This document shows, one piece after another, positions 25,175-33,065 of a stretch of DNA of 33,065 nucleotides. The stretch covers positions 1 to 33,065 of the forward strand of contig OMIY01000328.1 in NCBI GenBank assembly GCA_900299215.1, read 5' to 3'. The notes beneath the pieces were generated by a model, which worked only from the letters and a program-made list of their open reading frames with translations, ran no database searches and had not been told where the DNA came from. The first letter of the stretch is position 1, and every line of letters starts with the position of its first letter. The position numbers and the translations under genes are program-made. This DNA is from a bacterium (lineage in GTDB: Bacteria > Bdellovibrionota_B > Oligoflexia > Oligoflexales > CAIYRB01).

Positions 25175-27562
25175 ATGATCATGGGGCGGATATTGAAAAT
25201 CGCTGGTCTCAAATCCTTAGGAGCCAAGCTCTTTTATTTAATGACTGTGATGGTGCTCATCACGGTGGCCGGAAACTCGTGGCAATTTTTTAGGACGTAT
25301 AAAACTGATCTGTTAGAGCAATTACAGGACTCTCTACAGAGCCAGGCGGAAAGAGCAAAGGACCAAATAGAAACCCTAATCGAAACCTGGCGCGCGCAGG
25401 TCAGCGTCGCTCTACCAACCTTGCGCACTCAGGGTCACGACGATGGAAAATCAGGAAACTTGGCACTGCAGAGATTTGTAAATTCTAACGTAGACTTTGT
25501 TGCGATTCATCTGATCAGCGCCGCAAGTGCGACTAGCACCGATTTCAACTTGGTAGGTGAGGCTTTTACCTCGAGAATCAATGACAAGAATTTTGAGGAT
25601 AGGGAGGCTAGATTAGTAAACGACCAACTTCGGACTGTAATACCCGAATGGCTCAAGACGCAGGCCCCATCTTTGAAGGGAAAGGTCGCAGTCGAAAGCC
25701 TGGCGAAACAGGTTAAGCTGCCGTTAGTGACTACTGCGATCCGCTTCGATATTGCCAATTCATCTGAAGTACTCTGGGCGGTTCTTACGGCATGGCAAAC
25801 TGGAATAAATAAGGCCCTCTCCAAGTCAGCCTTCCTAAAAAGCTCTTTGATAGACCGCGGAGGCCGTATATTCGCCTCTTTAGACCCCGCAGAGGTGATT
25901 AAACGACCAACACTTGCAAGCAAGCAACTTTTAAAAAGCGCCATAGCAAGTAATAAACCCTCCGGTTTCGAACAAATTTATCGTGACAACAAAAATAAAG
26001 AAAAAGTCGGAGCTTACGCAAAGCTTCAAAAATATCCTCTCATTTTAGTCATCGAACAAGATGCAAATGCTGCAACTCAGACAGTACGCCGGACACTAAT
26101 TTCCACAAGCCTCTGGGCAAGCCTATTTGTTTTACTTGCCATAATGTTGAGCTTTCTTGGGTCTTCTCAGATTACAAAAGGCCTACGTGCCGTCACAGAT
26201 GCAACCACCAAGATTGCGGCGGGTGATTTCAAGCACAAGGTTGCAACAGGGAGCCAAGACGAAGTTGGGGCCCTTGCATCTGCGGTAAACCACATGTCAT
26301 TTCAGATTGAGAATCTACTTAAATCTCAGGTAGCTCAGGCACAAGTGGAGAAAGACCTTGAGACCGCAAAGACTGTTCAAAATACCTTTTTCCCTGATGG
26401 AGATATCCGACAAAACCATATCAAAGCGACTGGGTTCTATAAACCAGCGACCCAGTGCGGTGGCGATTTATGGGGACACTTTCCAATTGAGGATGGGATT
26501 GATTTCATTTTTATTGCCGATGCCATGGGGCATGGTGTGGCTGCGGCGCTTGTCACAGCGATGGCATATTCAATCACTATGTCAATTGCAGATATTGTAA
26601 AGCACGACCCTAGCTTTCGCGATTCACCTGGGATTGTTCTGGAACGATTGAACCGAGTTATTTATGAAGCCGTGGAAGGCAAAATAAGCATGACTTTCTT
26701 TGCCTCTGTCATAGACACCCGCCGGGGTATCATGACTTATGCAAATGCTGGACACAACTTTCCAGTAATATGTCCCGTGAGTGCAACCGACTCGCGCCTA
26801 GGAAAGCCTTCGAAGTCTCAAAATATGGGGGGTCTAATACAACCAATCTCCTTGAAGCTGATGGGTACACCGCTCGGCATGGACAGTACCTCTCAATACA
26901 AGGAAAGGACGATAGAATTAGCTCCGGGCGATAAGATATTTTATTTTACTGACGGACTCATCGAGTGCACGTCTCCATCGGGTGAAATGATGGGACGCAA
27001 GCAAATGCTTATAGATGTAGCGACCTTTGCAAATCTTCCTCCAGAGGAGATGAAGAATTCAATCATTGATAAAGCATTTGCATTCTATGCCGGCACCCCT
27101 CAGGCGGATGACATCACGTTAGTGGTTGCTGAAATCTCAAAAGATTGGTCACCAAACATCACCACGTCCCAACTAGAAGCGGATATCGAAGTTAAACGGC
27201 CAGAATCGAAAGAATCTGGGGCAATACCGGAATCAAGTGAAAAGCCAAAAGACATAATTTCGGCGGAAAGCATTTTGTCGGCACCAGAGTCGGACAAAGT
27301 AGAAATTACTAGCCCTGACAGGCCTGCTGATGAACTTCAGCTCAGATCCGAGCCTTTGGTACCAACAATGATCGAAGTTACTGTGGTAGCAGAAAACCCC
27401 ATCAATACGGTCGGGTCAGAATTATCACCAACCATCCCGTTACTCTCAGACCCACTTCAAACTTTGCCACCACCACCACCACCGCCACCACCGTCTACAG
27501 TCCAAGCTGAAACTAAAAAGCCAATGGGCAGGTACAAACTTAAGTTACCTAGTGTGGGCTAA
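25175..27562 (+). CDS. Membrane HAMP-SpoIIE (RsbU-type) protein phosphatase
   Basis: A 795-residue PP2C-type serine phosphatase. Layout: transmembrane segment (about 17-33), periplasmic sensor region (about 35-305), second transmembrane segment (about 308-328), HAMP (about 330-385; EVGALASAVNHM), a short coil, then the SpoIIE domain (about 410-660). Metal-binding motifs are present: CGGDLWGH, ADAMGHGVAAALVTAMAY, NAGHNFP, FYFTDGLIE and ADDITLVV. The C-terminal 140 residues are acidic, ending in a nine-proline run. Such enzymes dephosphorylate anti-sigma antagonists (STAS proteins) in partner-switching; no STAS or anti-sigma gene is in the window. The ATG at 25175 lacks a visible Shine-Dalgarno; a second ATG lies two codons on. 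It diverges from the FecR group and converges on the winged-helix regulator (13 bp gap). Confidence 0.92.
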   Translation: MIMGRILKIAGLKSLGAKLFYLMTVMVLITVAGNSWQFFRTYKTDLLEQLQDSLQSQAERAKDQIETLIETWRAQVSVALPTLRTQGHDDGKSGNLALQRFVNSNVDFVAIHLISAASATSTDFNLVGEAFTSRINDKNFEDREARLVNDQLRTVIPEWLKTQAPSLKGKVAVESLAKQVKLPLVTTAIRFDIANSSEVLWAVLTAWQTGINKALSKSAFLKSSLIDRGGRIFASLDPAEVIKRPTLASKQLLKSAIASNKPSGFEQIYRDNKNKEKVGAYAKLQKYPLILVIEQDANAATQTVRRTLISTSLWASLFVLLAIMLSFLGSSQITKGLRAVTDATTKIAAGDFKHKVATGSQDEVGALASAVNHMSFQIENLLKSQVAQAQVEKDLETAKTVQNTFFPDGDIRQNHIKATGFYKPATQCGGDLWGHFPIEDGIDFIFIADAMGHGVAAALVTAMAYSITMSIADIVKHDPSFRDSPGIVLERLNRVIYEAVEGKISMTFFASVIDTRRGIMTYANAGHNFPVICPVSATDSRLGKPSKSQNMGGLIQPISLKLMGTPLGMDSTSQYKERTIELAPGDKIFYFTDGLIECTSPSGEMMGRKQMLIDVATFANLPPEEMKNSIIDKAFAFYAGTPQADDITLVVAEISKDWSPNITTSQLEADIEVKRPESKESGAIPESSEKPKDIISAESILSAPESDKVEITSPDRPADELQLRSEPLVPTMIEVTVVAENPINTVGSELSPTIPLLSDPLQTLPPPPPPPPPSTVQAETKKPMGRYKLKLPSVG

Positions 27563-27575
27563 TATAGAATTAGGC

Positions 27576-28238
27576 TTATCTCAGCAAATAGCCACCACCG
27601 TAAACGCTTCTTATGCTTATTTGACTTCCGGTGAGCTTTGTCCTCAGTCGCGAAATATGGCTGTCTATTGTTCTTGGTGAAACCTTAATACCACTCCATA
27701 CAGCCGCGCTGATTTCTGACCTATCTATAACTTGACCGCAGTTTGCAATTAGTAGCTTTAACAGTTGGAGCTCTTTTTGTGGCAAACTAATATCTTCCAA
27801 AGATCCTTTTAGTCTCAATGAGAGATTTGAAATATCAAGCACCATGTCTCGATATTTTATTAAAGCCCCCGTCCTTGCTTTCGCCTGGTGTCTAATCTTG
27901 ATCTTTAATTCGGTAACAAACTGCAATGTATCATCTGTAAGATTCAACTTGTGCAATCCAGAGGGCAATGAGTCAGAACCGGTTCCATCTGAACACACGA
28001 GAAAAAGAGAACAATCGGGTAAAACGTCTTTGATTTCGATGTTTATTTGATCAATTGACCACTCACCAAACCGGCAGTCCACAATGACTGCATCCGGCAA
28101 ATTAGCCCCCCCTAATCGAGAAATAGCCACCAAGGATTTCAATGAGGCCACTGCACGGACGGCAAAGTCACCAATTAGGATGTCGGTGATTCTCGTCGAG
28201 TCATGGTTGCTTTTCTCAAGTATCCACAATGTTCCCAA
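27576..28238 (-). CDS. OmpR-type winged-helix regulator with degenerate receiver
   Basis: The C-terminal 80 residues are a clear OmpR/PhoB-type DNA-binding domain: LPQKELQLLKLLIANCGQVI, AVWSGIKVSPRTIDSHISRL and SVYGGGYLLR. The N-terminal 115 residues keep receiver-like strands (LWILEKSN; DAVIVDCRFGEW, Asp54), but the acidic pair (normally DD) reads EK and no clear switch Thr or Lys is seen. It may therefore respond without phosphorylation. The start is TTG 28238, supported by GGAGA seven bases upstream. It converges on the SpoIIE phosphatase gene with a 13-bp gap and diverges from ilvA. Targets are unknown; the palindromes at 25010 and 25063 are candidates. Confidence 0.85.
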   Translation of the reverse strand: MGTLWILEKSNHDSTRITDILIGDFAVRAVASLKSLVAISRLGGANLPDAVIVDCRFGEWSIDQINIEIKDVLPDCSLFLVCSDGTGSDSLPSGLHKLNLTDDTLQFVTELKIKIRHQAKARTGALIKYRDMVLDISNLSLRLKGSLEDISLPQKELQLLKLLIANCGQVIDRSEISAAVWSGIKVSPRTIDSHISRLRTKLTGSQISIRSVYGGGYLLR

Positions 28239-28376
28239 AAACGGTTCTCCGCTTGAATTTCGCGTTTGTTCTGTGATTAGTTGCGTCCATCTATTCCCAG
28301 TTATTTAATTATATGACAGATATCGCCGAAAGGGACTTAGTGGCCTATCTGGAAAGAGTATTGAGTAGGTAAATTA

Positions 28377-29606
28377 ATGAATCTTGAAATAAACATCGAA
28401 ACAATAAGAAAAGCCGCCATTAGGATCAGACCATATGTCGCCAGCTCACCGGTTAAATATTCAGTCAATCTTTCTAAAAAAATGGGGCAACCTGTTTATT
28501 TGAAACTAGAAAACTTAAATCTTTCGGGCTCATTTAAAATTCGCGGTGCTATGAATGCACTTCTCCAACTACCACAAGAAGACCTAAAGCGCGGCGTCAT
28601 CGCAGCAAGCGCGGGTAATCATGCCCAGGGAGTTGCGCACACATGCCGCTTGCTTGGCAGCAAGGCAACAATCTTTATGCCTGTGCACTCATCTATCGTA
28701 AAAGCTGCTGCAACGAGAGAATTGGGAGCTGAAGTCAATTTGGTTGGCAGTAGCTACGAAGAGGCACTAAATGCAGCTCAAGAGCACCAACGACAAACAG
28801 GCGCAGTATTCTTACATGGATTCAACGATGAACGTGTCATAGCTGGGCAAGGGACAGTAGCACTTGAATTAATCGAGCAAGTACCAGACCTGGGTCTCGT
28901 TTTGACGAGCATTGGCGGTGGCGGTCTAGCCGCAGGAGTAGCCTTAGCTATCAAGGAATCTAATACAAGTATTCAAGTCGTGGGCGTCCAGTCCTCGTCT
29001 TTTCCCGCGATGCAGCAATCAGTAGCCAACGGAAGCATAGTCGAAAACGCGACCGGTTATACGATTGCGGACGGAATTGCCATTAAAAAGCCAGGATCGA
29101 AAACGTTCGAAATTTTGAAGGCGTACGCTGACGACATTGTCCTAGTTAGTGAAGATGAAATTGCTTCAGCAGTCATGAATTTAATGGAATGGGAACATAT
29201 GCTGGCAGAAGGGGCAGGTGCCGCTGCTGTCGCAGCACTTTGGAAACTGCCAAAGTCAATTCTCTCAAAAGTCCAACAACGTCCGATAGTATGCGTAGTA
29301 TCCGGTGGCAATATCGACGTTAATTTACTCAAGAGGATCATTCCCATAGGTCTAAAACATACTGGCCGCTTATGTAGATTGGCTGTGACTATTCAAGATC
29401 GACCCGGGCGTCTCGCTGAGCTTCTCAACATCGTTAGTCAAACGGGAGCAAACCTTCAGGAGGTTACTCATAATAGGCTATATAATGCGGTAGGATTTGA
29501 CGATGTAGAAGTGATCCTTGATATTGAAACCATCGACACTAATCATCAAGAGCAGGTAATTTTGGCGTTGGTTAAACATCGATTTAAATATGTTAAGCTG
29601 GGATGA
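28377..29606 (+). CDS. ilvA: Threonine ammonia-lyase with ACT domain
   Basis: PLP enzyme that deaminates threonine to 2-oxobutanoate, feeding isoleucine synthesis or threonine breakdown. The PLP lysine is K54 in SGSFKIRGA. ASAGNHAQG (about 77-85) and the glycine loop SIGGGGLAAG (near 177) complete the fold-type II site. An ACT domain (about 330-409; LAVTIQDRPGRLAELLNIV) is a regulatory, amino-acid-binding module. The 409-residue length matches the short threonine dehydratase form with a single ACT domain, rather than the E. coli IlvA, which has a longer regulatory region. GAGTAGGTAA precedes ATG 28377. A 19-codon open frame (28313-28372) ends four bases before the start. A bidirectional terminator follows. 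Confidence 0.94.
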   Translation: MNLEINIETIRKAAIRIRPYVASSPVKYSVNLSKKMGQPVYLKLENLNLSGSFKIRGAMNALLQLPQEDLKRGVIAASAGNHAQGVAHTCRLLGSKATIFMPVHSSIVKAAATRELGAEVNLVGSSYEEALNAAQEHQRQTGAVFLHGFNDERVIAGQGTVALELIEQVPDLGLVLTSIGGGGLAAGVALAIKESNTSIQVVGVQSSSFPAMQQSVANGSIVENATGYTIADGIAIKKPGSKTFEILKAYADDIVLVSEDEIASAVMNLMEWEHMLAEGAGAAAVAALWKLPKSILSKVQQRPIVCVVSGGNIDVNLLKRIIPIGLKHTGRLCRLAVTIQDRPGRLAELLNIVSQTGANLQEVTHNRLYNAVGFDDVEVILDIETIDTNHQEQVILALVKHRFKYVKLG

Positions 29607-29614
29607 TCTGACAA

Positions 29615-29642
29615 AAAAAATGGCGCTAACGCGCCATTTTTT
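29615..29642. terminator. Bidirectional intrinsic terminator (ilvA / lon)
   Basis: AAAAAATGGCGC (29615-29626) pairs perfectly with GCGCCATTTTTT (29631-29642), with a TAAC loop. T-runs on both strands let it serve both convergent genes: ilvA ends at 29606 and lon at 29658. Confidence 0.93.
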
Positions 29643-29657
29643 AAACTAAATATAAGT

Positions 29658-32111
29658 TTAACTCGCAAGGTTTTTACTACTGTGAACTCCGCCAACTGAA
29701 GTCAAATCATTTGCTCCATGAAATTCATTCGTTCGCAAGTCGAACATAACCTCAGCAACTTCTGGATACGTTTTTACGAAACTCACCCTAACTTTCTTTT
29801 TTACATTCATTGGCAGTTGCTCAAACGCGCTTCGATTTTTCTCAGGCAACAGGACGTGCTCAACCCCCTCACGCTGGGCCGCCAATAGCTTCTCTTTAAG
29901 CCCACCAATCGGCAGAACCTTCCCGTGCAAAGTTATTTCTCCGGTCATTGCAACCCTTTGCTTTGGAGCCTTGCCGAGAAGTGCTGACAGAATTGATGTC
30001 GCTAGAGCGATACCTGCCGAGGGTCCGTCTTTAGGCACTGCTCCAGCAGGCAAATGGATGTGAATTTCATTTTCAATCAAATTCTTCGCATCAATTCCAA
30101 ATTCAACTGCTCTTGACCTAACGTAACTTAAAGCCGTCTGAGCAGACTCTTTCATGACGTCACCAAGTTGTCCGGTCAACACCAATTTAGCTCTAGTTCC
30201 TGGCAGTAGGTTCGTTTCGATTGCCATTACTCCCCCGCCGTAACTTGTGTAAGCAAGTCCAAGCGAAACTCCAGTAACGGGCTCTAAATGGTAAAAATCA
30301 TCATCGAATCGTTTAACCCCCAGGTGTTTCTCTACCAATTGCGGCGTCAACTTAATGACAGTCCTCTTTCCAGAGTCGACTTCATCTTCGGCGTACTGGC
30401 GCGCAATTTTTCGACAAACAGAGGCTATTTGCTTCTCTAAACCTCTTAGACCGCTTTCTCGAGTATAGCTATTGATTATGGTGGTTAACGAATTTCTAGA
30501 GAAAACAACTTCTGATTCATTGAGACCTGATTCTTTGAGTTGTTTTGGTACCAAATATTGATTCGCAATAATCAACTTTTCTTCTTCCGAATAACCAGAG
30601 ACCTCAATTATTTCCAATCGATCTCTCAATGGGCCTGGGATTGTTTCAAGCGAATTGCAGTTCGCTATGAAAAAGACGTCTGAAAGATCGAATGCAACAC
30701 CCAAATAGTGATCGACAAAGTTTTTATTTTGCTCTGGATCAAGAACTTCTAACAGAGCTGAAGCTGGGTCGCCGCGGTGGTCGGATCCCATCTTGTCAAT
30801 CTCATCTAACATGATCAAAGGATTGCAGCTCTTCACCTGCTTCAGGCTCGTTATCAGACGACCTGGATATGCGCCTACATAGGTTTTTCTATGTCCTCGA
30901 ATGTCCGCCTCATCTCGAACGCCACCAAGTGAGATCCTAGAGAAGTGACGGCCCATAGCACGTGCAACTGAGCGACCAAGACTTGTCTTTCCAACTCCCG
31001 GGGGGCCAACAAAACAAATTATCGGACTTTTAGCTCTGGGATTTAATTTTTTGACCGCTAAATACTCTATAATTCTGTCTTTGACCTGATCCAATCCATA
31101 ATGGTCTTCATCAAGAACGTTTTTCACATCCTTAAGATTCAGCTTATCCTCAGTCCGTGTTTCCCAGGGTAAGGCTAAAATTGTTTCGACATGGGTCCGA
31201 GTTAATGCTGCTTCGCTGGTATCTGAATGCATTCTCTCAAGACGACGAAGTTGCCGTGATGCCTCATCTTTGGCTTCAGCAGTAAGTTTGACCTCTTCCA
31301 TCTTTTTCCAAAGAGCGTCAATTTCTTCTTTTCCATCAGAATCACCCAACTCAGTCTTAATCGCACGCATTTGCTCCCGAAGATAATGTTCACGCTGCAT
31401 GCGGCTAATTTCTTCTTTTGCCTGGGACTGAATGCGCACCTGCATCTGATAAACTTCAATCTCTCGTGATAAAAATCGATGCACTGCTCGTAAACGTTCG
31501 GTTGGATTGTAAACGGCAAGAATGCCCTGCGCCTCTTGGACCTTAAGCCCCAAATTTGCTGCTACTAAATCACCGAGTCGACCTGGTTCTGTGACATCCT
31601 CAAGGACCATTAAAATGTCTGGTGACAACACCTTTCCGAGGCTTACAACCTTTTCCAGATTTTCTCGAGTCGCCCTGATCATTGCTTCAATTTCAGGTGT
31701 GTTTTTTACGATGACCGGCTCTTCTATTAGCTTGACTCGAACCGATGGGAAAGGCTCAGTTGAAATCAAACCAGCTATCTCTGCCTTTGATATCCCTTGC
31801 ACTAGCACCTTCATTCGACCATCAGGAAGTTTCCTGGTACGCATGATGGAACAAACTGTTCCGGTGTCATAAACGTCAAATGGCGCATCTAGGCTGCAAC
31901 TTAGATTTTCAGCGTTTTCACCCGACACCTTGAACGCAGATAAAAAGATCTTCCGCTGGTGGGCAAGCGCATGCTCTACTGCATTGATACACAAATCCTC
32001 ATTTATGAAGACCGGTACAATCATGTGTGGAAAAACCACGATATCCTTCAACGGCAGCAAGGGCATCTCGGTGTTGATGTCGGTGAGCTGGTTAGTGCTT
32101 TGTCCGGTCAT
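29658..32111 (-). CDS. lon: ATP-dependent protease Lon (LonA type)
   Basis: Homo-oligomeric AAA+ serine protease that degrades misfolded and regulatory proteins in the cytoplasm. The 817 residues contain the N-terminal substrate domain (LLPLKDIVVFPHMIVP), a coiled-coil neck, Walker A GPPGVGKTSLG (near 369) and Walker B/sensor region MLDEIDKMG. The protease part has the catalytic Ser in PKDGPSAGIALA (near 695) and the Lys in PIGGLKEKLL (near 738). AAGGAGAG upstream supports ATG 32111. It is downstream of grpE and the DnaJ-like gene on the same strand, separated by 147 bp that could hold its own promoter. A sigma-32 promoter is not clear there. The two tandem CTTGAG copies at 32195 and 32206 are noted. 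Confidence 0.97.
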   Translation of the reverse strand: MTGQSTNQLTDINTEMPLLPLKDIVVFPHMIVPVFINEDLCINAVEHALAHQRKIFLSAFKVSGENAENLSCSLDAPFDVYDTGTVCSIMRTRKLPDGRMKVLVQGISKAEIAGLISTEPFPSVRVKLIEEPVIVKNTPEIEAMIRATRENLEKVVSLGKVLSPDILMVLEDVTEPGRLGDLVAANLGLKVQEAQGILAVYNPTERLRAVHRFLSREIEVYQMQVRIQSQAKEEISRMQREHYLREQMRAIKTELGDSDGKEEIDALWKKMEEVKLTAEAKDEASRQLRRLERMHSDTSEAALTRTHVETILALPWETRTEDKLNLKDVKNVLDEDHYGLDQVKDRIIEYLAVKKLNPRAKSPIICFVGPPGVGKTSLGRSVARAMGRHFSRISLGGVRDEADIRGHRKTYVGAYPGRLITSLKQVKSCNPLIMLDEIDKMGSDHRGDPASALLEVLDPEQNKNFVDHYLGVAFDLSDVFFIANCNSLETIPGPLRDRLEIIEVSGYSEEEKLIIANQYLVPKQLKESGLNESEVVFSRNSLTTIINSYTRESGLRGLEKQIASVCRKIARQYAEDEVDSGKRTVIKLTPQLVEKHLGVKRFDDDFYHLEPVTGVSLGLAYTSYGGGVMAIETNLLPGTRAKLVLTGQLGDVMKESAQTALSYVRSRAVEFGIDAKNLIENEIHIHLPAGAVPKDGPSAGIALATSILSALLGKAPKQRVAMTGEITLHGKVLPIGGLKEKLLAAQREGVEHVLLPEKNRSAFEQLPMNVKKKVRVSFVKTYPEVAEVMFDLRTNEFHGANDLTSVGGVHSSKNLAS

Positions 32112-32258
32112 CCAAGGCTCTCCTTACTAGTTACTTTTCGCTCAATCAGATCTTATATTGCATCATTATTACTATCGGCACTGGGTCGCTAGAGCTTGAG
32201 GCTCACTTGAGAACATTGACGTTTGCTGATTGTCGGGAAGGGTAAATTGCTGGAGGGA

Positions 32259-32696
32259 TTAAGTTGACTTGAGATTGATGATTACAATTAAATTTCCTAC
32301 TTTTTCACTGTCTTGATCGCCGCTTCCCTCGATAATAAAGGAAGTGCCCTCACGCGTACCGGCCGGTATCTTAATGCTAACGGAAACAGACTGTTTGATC
32401 GGTTTTGCACCCGACTGTCGGTTTGTAGTAGTCCGGGAAAATTTGACCAAAGCCTCGCCACCATCCCGCGCCAGGGCTGTACTAATCCAAATGGGGACAC
32501 GCAAGTCCAGGTTAGAGTGCTTTTGTTGCCAAGATTCAAAGGAGATTTCCTCGTAATTAATCTGATCACAAAAATTTCTGAGGGATTCTAAATCTGATCT
32601 GGAAAGGGAGGAGGGCTTTGCTGAAGATACGGCTGCTTTTTGCTTTCTTTTGTGCTTATTACGCAGCCGCTTTGGAGGAGAATTTGATTGGTCCAT
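32259..32696 (-). CDS. Small protein resembling only the DnaJ C-terminal domain
   Basis: The last 45 residues of this 145-residue protein contain VSIKIPAGTREGTSFIIEG, then a short turn and NLIVIINL. This follows the pattern of the DnaJ/CbpA C-terminal peptide-binding domain (V.IPaG...G..irl.GeG....GdL.v.i.v). There is no J domain (no HPD) and no zinc fingers. The N-terminus (about 1-30) is very basic and Lys/Arg-rich; the middle is unrecognised. It lies 18 bp after grpE, whose product is the DnaK nucleotide-exchange factor. A link to the chaperone system is likely from position and from the domain likeness, but the match is short and should be tested by profile search. The ribosome binding site is weak. 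Confidence 0.65.
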   Translation of the reverse strand: MDQSNSPPKRLRNKHKRKQKAAVSSAKPSSLSRSDLESLRNFCDQINYEEISFESWQQKHSNLDLRVPIWISTALARDGGEALVKFSRTTTNRQSGAKPIKQSVSVSIKIPAGTREGTSFIIEGSGDQDSEKVGNLIVIINLKST

Positions 32697-32714
32697 ATTT
32701 CTGGCACCGATATA

Positions 32715-33065
32715 TCAGCCACCCGTAGGTGTGAGAACACTTACCATTGCAGGTCGAAGTAATCGACCATGCAGCTGATAACCACGCGCATATTCATTGG
32801 CCACAGTATCAACAGTTACATTTGCGGAATCTACACGCTGGATCGCTTGATGAAGGTGGGGATCGAACGGTGCATCTTTGGCATCGATGGCTTCTAGACC
32901 ATGCTTGCGACATACATCTAGTAGCTGCCTACGGACCATTATCATTCCTTCAGCAAAGGCCTGAATGTTGCTCGCGTCAGTCAGAGCGGCAACATTGCTG
33001 TTCTCAGGTATAGCCTTTTCGAAACTATCAAGCACAGGCAAAAGATCCTTAAAAATTGTCTCAAG
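32715..33065 (-). CDS. grpE: Nucleotide exchange factor GrpE (C-terminal part; runs off the window)
   Basis: The last 116 codons of GrpE are visible; the start lies beyond base 33065. GrpE exchanges nucleotide on DnaK. The LPVLDSFEKAI helix, GMIMVRRQLLDVCRKHGLEAI and DPHLHQAI, then the C-terminal beta-wing with GYQLHGRLLRPAMV, are typical. The frame continues through the window edge (ETIFKDLL), so this is a truncation by the window, not a broken gene. It leads an apparent minus-strand group with the DnaJ-CTD-like gene and perhaps lon, about 26 kb from dnaK. Confidence 0.95.
   Translation of the reverse strand, partial: LETIFKDLLPVLDSFEKAIPENSNVAALTDASNIQAFAEGMIMVRRQLLDVCRKHGLEAIDAKDAPFDPHLHQAIQRVDSANVTVDTVANEYARGYQLHGRLLRPAMVSVLTPTGG

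Noticed and set aside
25507-25944. 145-codon minus-strand frame inside the phosphatase gene
   Set aside because: Antisense to the sensor region; no domain or ribosome binding site.

Overview
The window is ordinary, gene-dense chromosome from a Gram-negative bacterium. It has about 28 protein genes on both strands, short intergenic gaps and no insertion sequence, prophage or CRISPR array. Outer-membrane and periplasmic proteins, multihaem cytochrome c, RmuC and a type-2 PyrF point to a Gram-negative cell. An RNase Y-type nuclease, a response regulator with a TPR output, FecR and SpoIIE/RsbU signalling proteins, and methylmalonyl-CoA mutase with MeaB suit the old Deltaproteobacteria/Bdellovibrionota-Oligoflexia grouping. 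That placement is an inference from gene content, not a marker-gene result.

Layout. 1-4.8 kb: pyrF; a convergent TPR protein; a short ComEC/Rec2 channel protein with no metallo-beta-lactamase domain; and a zinc-ribbon membrane protein divergent from dnaK. 4.8-8.5 kb: dnaK alone (no dnaJ or grpE beside it), with a strong intrinsic terminator inside the 3' end of the convergent rmuC, then a small uracil-DNA-glycosylase-fold protein. 8.5-12.4 kb (minus strand): an RNase Y-like membrane nuclease, a TPR protein overlapping it by 4 bp, and a receiver-TPR response regulator. 12.5-15 kb (plus strand): an inositol monophosphatase family enzyme, an exported protein, then rpmI-rplT behind a structured leader that can hide the rpmI ribosome binding site. 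A tRNA-Arg(CCG) lies on the opposite strand. 15.1-18.3 kb: methylmalonyl-CoA mutase and its MeaB chaperone, overlapping by 4 bp. 18.3-20.1 kb: an exported protein with four CxxCH haem sites fused to a phosphoesterase-like N-terminus, divergent from an IscA/HesB-fold protein that keeps only one of three cluster cysteines.

20.1-28.2 kb is the least conventional part. A minus-strand group encodes an inner-membrane FecR-domain protein with a proline-rich stalk, a predicted outer-membrane protein, and an exported protein with seven DP[NS]xV repeats. It diverges, across an intergenic region with two perfect inverted repeats, from a membrane-bound HAMP/SpoIIE phosphatase that also has a polyproline tail. 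A winged-helix regulator with a degenerate receiver converges on that phosphatase. This looks like an envelope-signalling locus. 28.4-33 kb: ilvA, a shared bidirectional terminator, then on the minus strand grpE (cut by the window end), a small protein resembling only the C-terminal domain of DnaJ, and lon.

No clearly new large system (defence, biosynthetic or mobile) is visible. The best leads are the 20-28 kb envelope-signalling locus, the rpmI leader structure, the J-domain-less DnaJ-like protein between grpE and lon, and several family members missing hallmark residues (HesB-like, RNase Y-like KH, UDG-like, ComEC).
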